Positions 33,684 to 40,420 of a stretch of 40,420 nt of DNA are shown piece by piece. The stretch comes from Promethearchaeia archaeon (GTDB taxonomy: Archaea > Asgardarchaeota > Lokiarchaeia > Sigyniarchaeales > SOKP01), in contig JAHQWK010000010.1 in NCBI GenBank assembly GCA_029856145.1, positions 1 through 40,420 on the forward strand. Reading direction: 5' to 3'. The notes beneath the pieces are model-generated. The model searched no databases, was not told the DNA's origin, and worked only from the letters and a program-made list of their open reading frames with translations. The position numbers were made by a program, and so were the translations under genes. The first letter of the stretch is position 1, and each line of letters begins with the position of its first letter.

Positions 33684-34508
33684 TTAGTTTTGAAATTGTT
33701 TTAAATAATTCTTCCTTCCTTCTTCGTACATTTCTAACATTTCTTCAGGAGTAAAGTTTGCAAGAGCTTGATCTGGAATACCTGACTGCCCTGCCATTAA
33801 GCTAACATTCTCTGCATTCTTGGCCAACCATTTCATAAAAATAAATGCCGGTAAATCTTGCTTTTTTGTGACTTCAAGATACTTAAAAAACTCAGCTTCA
33901 GCTTTATCGAGTTCTCCAATATCGAAATAACTCCAACCTAACTGGTTTCCTAAATTGGGTTGCCATCCATTTCGTTCAATTTCTAGACTTATTTTATTTA
34001 TATCTTGTTTCAGTTTTTCAGGATCCTTTTTATCCAATGGTTTAGGCTCTTGAATAGTTGGTGTTGATTCACCTTCGATAAATCCGAAATCTCTAGCTAC
34101 TGCGTATGAATGTCCATAAAATCTCGCATTTAATCTCATGATTGTTTCAACACCAAACTTTTTGATATCTGATAACTTTACTGTTCTTTTTAAAGGTTTT
34201 AATTGTCCTGTTTTATAGGATTTTTTCCACTGTTTTGGTTCTCCTGACCAAATCCAAGCTAGTTTCATTTTTTTAGGTGTGATATCATATACGATGTTAT
34301 AGTCTAATTTTCCATGTGATAATTTAAATTCCACATAGAATTCTCTATCAATATCTTTTTTCGTTTTATCAGGAAATACATGATTTATAAATGTATAATC
34401 TATATTCTTTGCTTGTTCTCCAAATCTAACTTCCCACATTTCTTTTGATTTCTTTAAATAATCTTCATTTAAGAAATAACTTACATAGCGTGTATTTTCA
34501 GAACTCAT
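33684..34508 (-). CDS. Hypothetical protein with a TPR-like segment
   Basis: This 274-residue protein starts MSSENTRYVSYFLNEDYLKK. The first 130 residues are mixed alpha/beta with many aromatic residues ('FYVEFKLSHGKLDYNIVYDI', 'LAWIWSGEPKQW'). A linker ('STPTIQEPKPLDKKDP') leads to a helical part with 'GWSYFDIGELDKAEAEFFKYLEV', which fits one TPR-like helical pair. The end, 'TPEEMLEMYEEGRKNYLKQF', is helical. I recognise no family for the N-terminal domain. The gene is monocistronic by spacing and faces the NifU-like gene across 230 AT-rich bases. Confidence 0.65.
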   Translation of the reverse strand: MSSENTRYVSYFLNEDYLKKSKEMWEVRFGEQAKNIDYTFINHVFPDKTKKDIDREFYVEFKLSHGKLDYNIVYDITPKKMKLAWIWSGEPKQWKKSYKTGQLKPLKRTVKLSDIKKFGVETIMRLNARFYGHSYAVARDFGFIEGESTPTIQEPKPLDKKDPEKLKQDINKISLEIERNGWQPNLGNQLGWSYFDIGELDKAEAEFFKYLEVTKKQDLPAFIFMKWLAKNAENVSLMAGQSGIPDQALANFTPEEMLEMYEEGRKNYLKQFQN

Positions 34509-34748
34509 CTTTTTTGGTTTTCTAATTTTTTTAAAAATTTATAATGTGATTTATTTTAGCTTTGATTTTAAATCTTTACATTATATAGAAATTAACCCTT
34601 TAATCTCTCCTTTTATAATTCCTCTTCTAGATATAACAGCAAAATTTTAAGAGTTGGATAAGATTTTATAAGAAAAGATAATAATGAATACAGAATTTCC
34701 TTCATATAATATATATTAAAGTTATCTATCATCATAATCAGATTTTAA

Positions 34749-35135
34749 ATGAACTCCAAAGAATTTATTGAAAAATTGAATGAAGCTCAGGAACTTCTGC
34801 AACAAGAAAATTACAAAGAAGCAATTGTTTTAATTGAACAAGTAAAAGAATTAGAAAAAAAAGGTAATTTCGATTATAATCTCACACATAGATTATACCA
34901 ATTCGATTCTAATTCTCGCTCACTATATAATCAACAAATAATTCTTAAAATTGTTAGAGAATTATCAATACAGTATAAGGTTATTAGTTTTCAAGAATTA
35001 AATCAAGTATTAAAAGCTAAAGAGGAGTTAAATCTTACCGATGATATACTAAGAAGAGAGATTGAACTTTTAATATTGAGGAATCAGTTACCTTGGAGAA
35101 TTAATAAAAATACTATTATTTTAAAATCCAGTTAA
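34749..35135 (+). CDS. Hypothetical protein, TPR-like helices plus winged-helix-like end
   Basis: This 128-residue protein has 'KLNEAQELLQQENYKEAIVLIEQVKELEKKG' at its start, a TPR-like helical pair. The second half, 'YKVISFQELNQVLKAKEELNLTDDILRREIELLILRNQLPWRINKNTIIL', has the helix-turn-helix and final strand order of a winged helix, somewhat like PCI-domain ends. The function is unknown. The gene lies upstream of the small membrane protein and kinase genes in the same direction, but with a 144-base gap. Confidence 0.6.
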   Translation: MNSKEFIEKLNEAQELLQQENYKEAIVLIEQVKELEKKGNFDYNLTHRLYQFDSNSRSLYNQQIILKIVRELSIQYKVISFQELNQVLKAKEELNLTDDILRREIELLILRNQLPWRINKNTIILKSS

Positions 35136-35279
35136 AATAGGAAGTGTTTTAAGAATATATTAACATCCGTTTTTGAGCCCAAAATTAAGAAGATATAAAT
35201 TCATGAACTTTTTCTTTTTCAATATCTTAAGCAATTAATTATTTATTCGTTGAGTAAATACTTTTAGTATAAATTTAAA

Positions 35280-35552
35280 ATGATTCAAGAGAATGAGTTA
35301 ATTACTCTTATACTTTGCTTGGTAGCACTATTCTTTGCCATTAGTAATTATGTTAAATTAAAATCATTACCAGGTTTAAAGATTTTTATAACTTCTTTTA
35401 CTTTATTTACGATGGGTTGGTTTTTTACGGTTATTGAAGGAATTATTTTTGAAGAAGTATTTAATATTATTGAACATGTTTGTTATATTTGTAGTTCACT
35501 TACGATGTTCATTTGGGCTATAGTATTTTTCAAAAAGAGGGGTGAAAATTGA
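35280..35552 (+). CDS. Small three-helix membrane protein, coupled to a histidine kinase
   Basis: This 90-residue protein has three hydrophobic segments ('LITLILCLVALFFAISNY', 'IFITSFTLFTMGWFFTVIE', 'VCYICSSLTMFIWAIVFF'). It overlaps the histidine kinase by four bases (TTGA), which points to coupled translation. Its segments resemble in style the membrane sensor part of the kinase, so it may be a membrane partner or half of a sensor. No signal peptide or enzymatic motif is present. Confidence 0.68.
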   Translation: MIQENELITLILCLVALFFAISNYVKLKSLPGLKIFITSFTLFTMGWFFTVIEGIIFEEVFNIIEHVCYICSSLTMFIWAIVFFKKRGEN

Positions 35553-36547
35553 ATTTAATAGGGGTTCTTGATTTCTTTGTTTTCAGTATAACACTTGCAT
35601 CATTTAGTGCTATCTTAATAGGATGGAGAAACCAATTTTCTATAACCACTAGATTATCATTGATAGCAGTACTTTTCATAACCTCCTTCTATTATTTAAG
35701 TAATTTCTTAGAATGGTCAGGGATTAGCGATATTTTTGTAATTGTTGAAGATTATATAGCGATCTTGGCACCATTAGCTTGGTTTTTCTTTATATATACC
35801 TTTTTACAGAAAAACAGCGAAAAAAACCTGCGAGAGAATCAAAAGAATGTAGAAGAAGCGTATAGATACACAGAATTCTATAAAGATTTATTTACTCATG
35901 ATATTAGAAATATCCTTCAGAATATTTTACTAGCTAATAATTATATTGAGCAATTCAACAATGACCAAGATAAATTAGAGAAATTACCTGAAATTTGTTC
36001 ATTAGTTAAAGAACAAATATTAAGAGGAGAAAATTTGATCTCAAACGTCACCAAACTCTCTGAGATAAGACAATCACCTGTTGCGATTCAAACTGTAGAT
36101 CTTAAAAATATTCTTGAGAAAACTGTTGAAAATATAAAGAAATTATATGATCACAGAAATTTTGTTGTACAAATTCCAGATAAAAAATTATTGGTAAAAG
36201 CAAATGATTTACTTGAGAATATCGTTGAAAATATTCTGGTTAATGCAGTTATGCATAATAATAATGAACCTATTGAAGTCTGGATAAAAGCATCAAAATA
36301 TAAACTCAATCAAACCAATTATATAAAAATTGAGTTTATCGATAACGGCATTGGTATTTCAGATGACAGAAAAAAAGAAATTTTTATTACACGTGAAGAA
36401 GAGGAACACAAATTTAGAACAGGTTTAGGTTTATCTCTCATTAAAAAGGTTGTAGAATATTATAATGGCAAAATCTGGATGGAAGATAGAATTAAAGGAG
36501 ACTACTCCAAGGGAAGTAATTTTATCTTACTGATTCCCGAAGGCTAA
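35549..36547 (+). CDS. Membrane-bound sensor histidine kinase
   Basis: This 332-residue protein is read from a TTG that overlaps the upstream stop. Three hydrophobic segments cover about residues 5-90. A coiled linker leads to the H box with H117 in 'FTHDIRNILQNILLA', then the ATP-binding domain with 'IVENILVNAVMHNNNEP' (N box), 'FIDNGIGISDDRK' (G1/D box) and 'TGLGLSLIKKVVEYYNGKIW' (G2). The kinase would autophosphorylate at H117 in response to a membrane signal. No response regulator is encoded in the window, so it is an orphan. No extracellular sensor domain is seen: the sensing part is membrane helices only. Confidence 0.88.
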   Translation: MNLIGVLDFFVFSITLASFSAILIGWRNQFSITTRLSLIAVLFITSFYYLSNFLEWSGISDIFVIVEDYIAILAPLAWFFFIYTFLQKNSEKNLRENQKNVEEAYRYTEFYKDLFTHDIRNILQNILLANNYIEQFNNDQDKLEKLPEICSLVKEQILRGENLISNVTKLSEIRQSPVAIQTVDLKNILEKTVENIKKLYDHRNFVVQIPDKKLLVKANDLLENIVENILVNAVMHNNNEPIEVWIKASKYKLNQTNYIKIEFIDNGIGISDDRKKEIFITREEEEHKFRTGLGLSLIKKVVEYYNGKIWMEDRIKGDYSKGSNFILLIPEG

Positions 36548-36605
36548 GATATTTTTCTTTACTAACTTGTAATTTGAGAAAAAAATCTTGGTTTTTTTAA
36601 ATCTA

Positions 36606-38519
36606 TTAATTTGCAAGTAATAAATCTCTTTGTTCCTCTATCTCTGCAAGAAAAAGGTCTACAATTGCTAACCATTTGTTTTTTGAATCAAAATCGCTAA
36701 TAATTTTACTTGTTAATTCCTTTCCTAGCTTAAGATTTTGAATTGCTAATTCATTATTTTCAAGTGCTGTATAACAAATTCCAATTTTGATATAAGTCTG
36801 ATGGATAAACCAATCATCAGAATCAATTTCTATTGCTTTTTGGAACTCTTCTATGGCTTTTTCATACTCTTTAAAGGTTATTAAGATTTCTCCGTAAGTA
36901 TCGTGATATATTCCTTTTTCTGGTTCACTTTCTATGAGTCCTCGAAGAATCTTTAAAGGCTGTTGTTTTTTACCCAAATAAGATAACCAATATGCTTTAT
37001 AATTATGAAGAGAATTGTCTTTAGGATATTTCTCAATTAATTTTTCAATAATTTCTAATCCTGCTTCTAAATTTTTATCTTTTTTAAGAGTATATGCCTT
37101 TTTTATCATAATATCAATTTCTTTTTCAGGAAATAATTCCATCATTTTCCCTAATACCGTTAATACATCACTATATTGGTTGAAATAGAGTAGAATTCGT
37201 ATTTTTGAATTATATAATTCATAATTACTCGGGTTAATTTTGATTTCTTTATCAATTTCTTTAATTTTATCTTCGTATTGAGACACTAATGTTTCAGAAT
37301 TCTGGGATTGCATAATTTTAGTCATGTTCTGCCAAATTATTCCTTCTAGTTTATCGTAAGTTTCTTTTAATTCCTTTTTTGTCTCAATTTTATAAGCTAA
37401 ATATTTTATATATCGCGGTAAAAATTCTCTCAATGATCTCTTGAAATGCTTATGGAATATCATTTCGCAAATTTCTTCAAGAATATCATCTATAATAGAA
37501 TTTAAGCTCCCAGACCTACCAAATTTTTCTAAATATTTGTTTGTTGCAATATGTTCTTCAGTAATAGCTCGAAAGATCTTCTCTAGTTTTCCATCTGAAT
37601 GGAAATAATAATATTTATCTGGAGAAAATTCTAATTTAAAGAACTTTAAGTCATATAAATCGCTCTCTACAATCTCATTTACCCAAAAATAAAGGACTCT
37701 CTTTTTAATTGTATAATATCTCGAAAAATCCTCAAAAGATAGATAGTCAGGATAAAAATCAGGATGATTAATTGATATAAAGAGGAAAATTTTATGAAAA
37801 TCCTCTTCATCTTTCAATATTGCTTCAACTTTTGAATAATTCAATTTTAACACATTATTGAGAAATCTAAATTTAACATAGTCATCAGTTATTTTGAATT
37901 TTTCAAAAAACTGTGATGTCTTTATAGTAATTTCATCAATCCGTTTTCTTTCCTCTTCTAAAATTGTTTGCCTGTCTAAATCGTATTGTTGAAGAATCTT
38001 CGAATATTCTGATTTTCCTGATTGAGTAATTAAATATCTTTTATTCTCCTTGATGATAAATCCTTTTTGGATTAATAAACTTAGACTTTTTGATAAAGAT
38101 GATTGATTTATAGAAAATGGCTCTTTAAGAAAATCAGATCTTTTACAAAAACCATTATTATAAACCATCCATAGAATCCAATGGGAATAATTCCTCCCGC
38201 TTTTTAAAATGATTTCAGGCGGATAATTTAACCTTCGTTCCTTTTTTCCTATTTGGGATAACTCATTAAATTTCTTTTTCCCTTTTGGAGTTATTCTATA
38301 TTGTCCTCTCGCAAACTTTTCAATAAATCCTTTAAAGATTAATTTTGTGAAATGACGTGATAATGTGGCTATGGGAATTTCAATTGGTTTTTGCTCAAAA
38401 TTAGACCATTCACAACTTTCATTATTTGCCAGCATCCAAAGAATTATATGGTCATAATTTATTCTTTGTAGTTTCGAGGGGTTGAGAATCTCTTCAGAGG
38501 GATAATTTATTTCTCCCAT
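36606..38519 (-). CDS. Tandem winged-helix and TPR regulator
   Basis: This 637-residue protein begins with two homologous winged-helix domains, about residues 1-90 and 93-175. Both open with NYPxEI and share '..ILWM..NN..C..S.F', 'LS....LI.KGFI' and 'Y.IT..GK'. A middle helical region of unknown type follows (about 185-400). At least four TPR-like units come next (about 405-620, for example 'IYHDTYGEILITFKEYEKAIEEFQKAIEIDSDDW'). DNA binding by the duplicated winged helices with TPR-based partner or ligand sensing is a reasonable reading. A strong inverted repeat lies about 29 bases upstream of the start, a candidate operator. No exact family name is recognised. Confidence 0.78.
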   Translation of the reverse strand: MGEINYPSEEILNPSKLQRINYDHIILWMLANNESCEWSNFEQKPIEIPIATLSRHFTKLIFKGFIEKFARGQYRITPKGKKKFNELSQIGKKERRLNYPPEIILKSGRNYSHWILWMVYNNGFCKRSDFLKEPFSINQSSLSKSLSLLIQKGFIIKENKRYLITQSGKSEYSKILQQYDLDRQTILEEERKRIDEITIKTSQFFEKFKITDDYVKFRFLNNVLKLNYSKVEAILKDEEDFHKIFLFISINHPDFYPDYLSFEDFSRYYTIKKRVLYFWVNEIVESDLYDLKFFKLEFSPDKYYYFHSDGKLEKIFRAITEEHIATNKYLEKFGRSGSLNSIIDDILEEICEMIFHKHFKRSLREFLPRYIKYLAYKIETKKELKETYDKLEGIIWQNMTKIMQSQNSETLVSQYEDKIKEIDKEIKINPSNYELYNSKIRILLYFNQYSDVLTVLGKMMELFPEKEIDIMIKKAYTLKKDKNLEAGLEIIEKLIEKYPKDNSLHNYKAYWLSYLGKKQQPLKILRGLIESEPEKGIYHDTYGEILITFKEYEKAIEEFQKAIEIDSDDWFIHQTYIKIGICYTALENNELAIQNLKLGKELTSKIISDFDSKNKWLAIVDLFLAEIEEQRDLLLAN

Positions 38520-38547
38520 ATTTTAAAAAAACAAAATAATATTTTCG

Positions 38548-38584
38548 ATAGGTATAAATTGGGAACGTTTCTATTTATACCTAT
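38548..38584. promoter_or_regulatory. Perfect 12-base inverted repeat with two opposed TATA-like boxes; candidate operator
   Basis: ATAGGTATAAAT (38548-38559) and its exact reverse complement ATTTATACCTAT (38573-38584) flank a 13-base spacer centred on AACGTT. Each arm contains TATAAAT in the direction of one flanking gene. The minus-strand box lies about 54 bases before the regulator start, a fitting promoter distance. The symmetry could serve divergent transcription or dimer binding. Confidence 0.65.
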
Positions 38585-38666
38585 TTTTCAAAACTTCCAC
38601 ATAATTTCGGAATTTTCATGGAATTGTCGAAAGTAGAACTATATATGGATGGATACCCACATCTTT

Positions 38667-38699
38667 CATTGATCATCATTTAGATGATAAAACTAAAAT
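38667..38699 (+). repeat. Leader repeat, copy 1 (before the secreted protein gene)
   Basis: This 33-base stretch begins CATTGATCATCATTTAGATG and matches 39443-39475 at 29 of 33 positions. It contains ATCATC-ATTTA-GATGAT (38672-38688), a perfect six-base inverted repeat. Both copies begin about 51 bases before a possible start codon. Confidence 0.6.
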
Positions 38700-38745
38700 C
38701 AAAAACTAAAAAAAAGATTTGAATAAAAAAATTTTTAAGGTGAAA

Positions 38746-39372
38746 ATGGTAGTGAAAAAGAAACAAAAAGTGACTAAAGCTTTACTAGCTACTTCATTTT
38801 TAATAGGTATCATCGCCCTTGTGGCACCAGTGATGGCTTGTGGCACTAATGGCGTTTTAATCATTGCGAAAGGGGATGACGCAGATATCGCTGGAGCTAC
38901 TACTTCAATCATAGCAATGATTGATTTCGATAAGGCTAGCGGCCTCCCTTCAGTGGCACAATTAGTATTCCAAACAAAAATCTATGATGAATCAGGTGAG
39001 AAAATTTATTCAATAAAGGGAAAGCTTAAAGATGGTTTGGTTATAAGCGACAGCTTTCAATTTTATTGCGAAGTAAGAGAAGTCCTGTGGATTAATCTTT
39101 GGTTTGTTATGGGCGAAGGAGTTATTAAAACAACAGATGCAAATTTGGAGATAGAATATCGAGGGGCAACAATAACCTTGCCAAATACGGAAGGTCAATA
39201 TCTCCCAGTTTCAATTTGGTTGATGGTAAACCCTAAAGGTGAATATCTTAAAGGTGAAGATCCCAAAGTTCATATTTGGCCAGAAGGAGGATGGGCTACT
39301 GCCATGGTTTTTATTGGTGGAATCCCGACCGTCGGTGTGGTAACCTATTTGACAAAATACATGGAAATATAG
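38746..39372 (+). CDS. Secreted or membrane-tethered hypothetical protein with N-terminal signal
   Basis: This protein of about 208 residues begins with basic residues (VVKKKQKVTK), then the hydrophobic 'ALLATSFLIGIIALVAPVMA', a clear signal or anchor sequence, followed by C-G-T-N-G. The mature part is rich in beta-type segments ('NGVLIIAKGDDADIAGATTSIIAMIDF', 'LEIEYRGATITLPNTEGQYLPVSIWLM'), suggesting a beta domain outside the cell. A second hydrophobic stretch near the end ('AMVFIGGIPTVGVVTYL') might anchor it. The start is uncertain: AAGGTGA at 38737-38743 best fits GTG 38752 by spacing, and TTG 38719 is also open. I recognise no family. Confidence 0.65.
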   Translation: MVVKKKQKVTKALLATSFLIGIIALVAPVMACGTNGVLIIAKGDDADIAGATTSIIAMIDFDKASGLPSVAQLVFQTKIYDESGEKIYSIKGKLKDGLVISDSFQFYCEVREVLWINLWFVMGEGVIKTTDANLEIEYRGATITLPNTEGQYLPVSIWLMVNPKGEYLKGEDPKVHIWPEGGWATAMVFIGGIPTVGVVTYLTKYMEI

Positions 39373-39423
39373 GTTCTATAACGTTAAATCAATTGTAACA
39401 GATAAAAAATATTTTCTAAAATC

Positions 39424-39435
39424 TTTTTTTTTTTT
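39424..39435 (+). terminator. Oligo-T terminator after the secreted protein gene
   Basis: Twelve consecutive T begin about 50 bases after the stop codon on the coding strand, before the next leader repeat. Confidence 0.6.
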
Positions 39436-39442
39436 CAAAAAA

Positions 39443-39475
39443 CATTGATCTTCAATTTGATGATAAAATTAAAAT
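39443..39475 (+). repeat. Leader repeat, copy 2 (before the broken membrane protein gene)
   Basis: This stretch begins CATTGATCTTCAATTTGATG and matches copy 1 at 29 of 33 positions. The dyad is less exact here (TCA-ATT-TGA). It lies about 51 bases before the ATG at 39494. Confidence 0.6.
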
Positions 39476-39493
39476 AAAAAATAAATTTGGTTG

Positions 39494-39899
39494 ATGAATA
39501 AAATGACTGAAATTAAAAAACTTACAAAAATCGCATTAATTGTGGGATGCTATTATTTTTTTCATATTTGGAGTCAACCTTACATTTCTATATGATATAA
39601 CCATGAATCCTGAGGGTTTTACAAATCCCTAATTCCCCAGATTTTGGGGGGGACTTTGCTTTCTAAGTTCCCTTTTTGCAATTGTAATGCTTCGCAAAAA
39701 GGAATGGGAAGAAATTAAATTGACATTTGCGTATTTGTTAGGTTTATTTATACCAACAATAATCATTGAAGTTGCTGTATTAGCTGTATTAGGCTCCACT
39801 TTTGGAGCTTCGACTATTCTACTAGGTTCATCTACTATAACTATAGAGTCTGTACTTTTTTTGCTTGGAATTGTCTATTATATCAAACAGAGAAGCTAA
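39494..39899 (+). pseudogene. Broken gene for a small membrane protein (one frameshift, one stop)
   Basis: The first frame, from ATG 39494, gives MNKMTEIKKLTKIALIVG and then loses sense. A shift of one base near 39545 continues as 'DAIIFFIFGVNLTFLYDITMNPEGFTNP', then TAA at 39630-39632. The same frame continues 'FPRFWGGLCFLSSLFAIVMLRKKEWEEIKLTFAYLLGLFIPT' and two further hydrophobic segments to TAA at 39897. Joined, this is a coherent protein of about 135 residues with four membrane helices. One extra G in GTGGGATG and one nonsense codon explain the breaks. The 70-residue end from ATG 39687 could still be translated alone. The family is not known to me. Confidence 0.6.
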
Positions 39900-39929
39900 A
39901 CCTAAAAAATGAATAAATTTCAAATTAAA

Positions 39930-39938
39930 TTTTTTTTT
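39930..39938 (+). terminator. Oligo-T stretch after the broken membrane protein gene
   Basis: A run of nine T, followed after one C by six more T, begins 31 bases after the stop. It fits an archaeal terminator. Confidence 0.5.
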
Positions 39939-40180
39939 CTTTTTTCTTATTCAGAGAATCATTCCAATATATTCACATATTTTATCTTATAGAACTTCTA
40001 CAAATATGATTCAAATAAGAAACTTATATACTTCTTTTTTTCTATCAAAAACTTAATAATTAATGCTAAGATGGCATTTAATTTTTGAAAATAAATATAG
40101 ATCTTATCCTTCTTTACAATAGATTTAAAACAATAATTAGCTTAGATATTCATAAGAGTATAATCCAAACAAATGAGTAT

Positions 40181-40420
40181 ATGTCCCATCCTGCGCTGAA
40201 TCAATTAACAAGAGCAGAAGAACTTTTTGATGCTGGTAAGCTTGATGAAGCTCTTGAAATATTGAACGATCAAAGTCAATATGAGGGGCTTAGTCTTCAG
40301 CAAAAAAGTTATTTTCAGTTTCTTAAGGGATTAATTCTCTTATATCTTAATAAAGGGGAAGATCTCATTAGTTTAGGCGAGACAATTTATAAAGAAGGTC
40401 AAAAATATAATGATAATCTC
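40181..40420 (+). CDS. TPR-type protein, N-terminal part (3' end outside the window)
   Basis: ATG 40181 opens a frame that runs to the window edge, giving 80 residues: MSHPALNQLTRAEELFDAGK, then 'LDEALEILNDQSQYEGLSLQQKSYFQFLKGLILLYLNKGEDLISLGETIYKEGQ'. The alternation of A/L/Y positions fits two TPR helical pairs. The frame is also open a little upstream of the ATG. It probably belongs to the large class of TPR proteins with scaffold roles. The partner domains lie outside the window. Confidence 0.65.
   Translation, partial: MSHPALNQLTRAEELFDAGKLDEALEILNDQSQYEGLSLQQKSYFQFLKGLILLYLNKGEDLISLGETIYKEGQKYNDNL

Noticed and set aside
1..40420. CRISPR arrays, insertion sequences, tRNA or rRNA genes
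   Set aside because: No regularly spaced repeats, transposase motifs, terminal repeats, T-arm signatures or rRNA-like stretches were found on either strand.

Overview
The window is AT-rich and most likely comes from an archaeal chromosome, probably an Asgard (Lokiarchaeia-like) genome bin. The archaeal evidence is ribosomal protein L10e, an archaeal-style 3-hexulose-6-phosphate synthase, oligo-T stretches at gene ends and TATA-like boxes about 50 bases before several starts. The Asgard assignment is inference. It rests on the mix of a GrpE, a B12-dependent acyl-CoA mutase with its GTPase, many radical SAM proteins, TPR proteins, small zinc-ribbon membrane proteins and an orphan histidine kinase. 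No rRNA, tRNA, CRISPR array or insertion sequence was seen.

Layout: (1) 1-1023, tightly packed small genes, partly unrecognised, ending in a truncated DUF6884 gene. (2) 1119-2946, GrpE, a small zinc-ribbon protein and a Pr6Pr-type membrane protein. (3) 3201-3957, an overlapping MNT/HEPN pair. (4) 7061-3984 (minus), a three-gene operon for a B12-dependent acyl-CoA mutase: catalytic subunit, cobalamin subunit and MeaB-type GTPase. Its substrate-determining residues match isobutyryl-CoA mutase rather than methylmalonyl-CoA mutase. (5) 7224-8102, a short-chain dehydrogenase. (6) 8271-25315, a large cell-envelope island: three paralogous B12-binding radical SAM enzymes, polysaccharide deacetylase, UDP-galactopyranose mutase, three family-2 glycosyltransferases, a membrane acyltransferase with a left-handed beta-helix, alpha/beta hydrolase, radical SAM/SPASM protein, sulfotransferase, LuxE-like acyl-activating enzyme and a CDP-alcohol phosphatidyltransferase. 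Together these could make and decorate a glycolipid or polar membrane lipid. (7) 25569-32884, mixed housekeeping genes, including L10e, an orphan MSMEG_0568-type radical SAM protein, an SRPBCC protein, an acyl-CoA-synthetase-like protein lacking its phospho-histidine segment, and 3-hexulose-6-phosphate synthase. (8) 33196-33453, a NifU-like Fe-S scaffold domain whose frame is interrupted by a short in-frame hairpin insert carrying UAG. (9) 33684-40420, signalling and regulation: histidine kinase with a small membrane partner, a double winged-helix/TPR regulator next to a strong inverted repeat, a secreted protein, a decayed membrane protein gene with a similar leader, and a TPR gene cut by the window edge.

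The observations most worth following are the hairpin insert in the NifU-like gene, the isobutyryl-CoA-mutase signature in the mutase operon, and the B12 radical SAM / glycolipid island. All family calls come from reading motifs in the translated sequence; no database search was possible.
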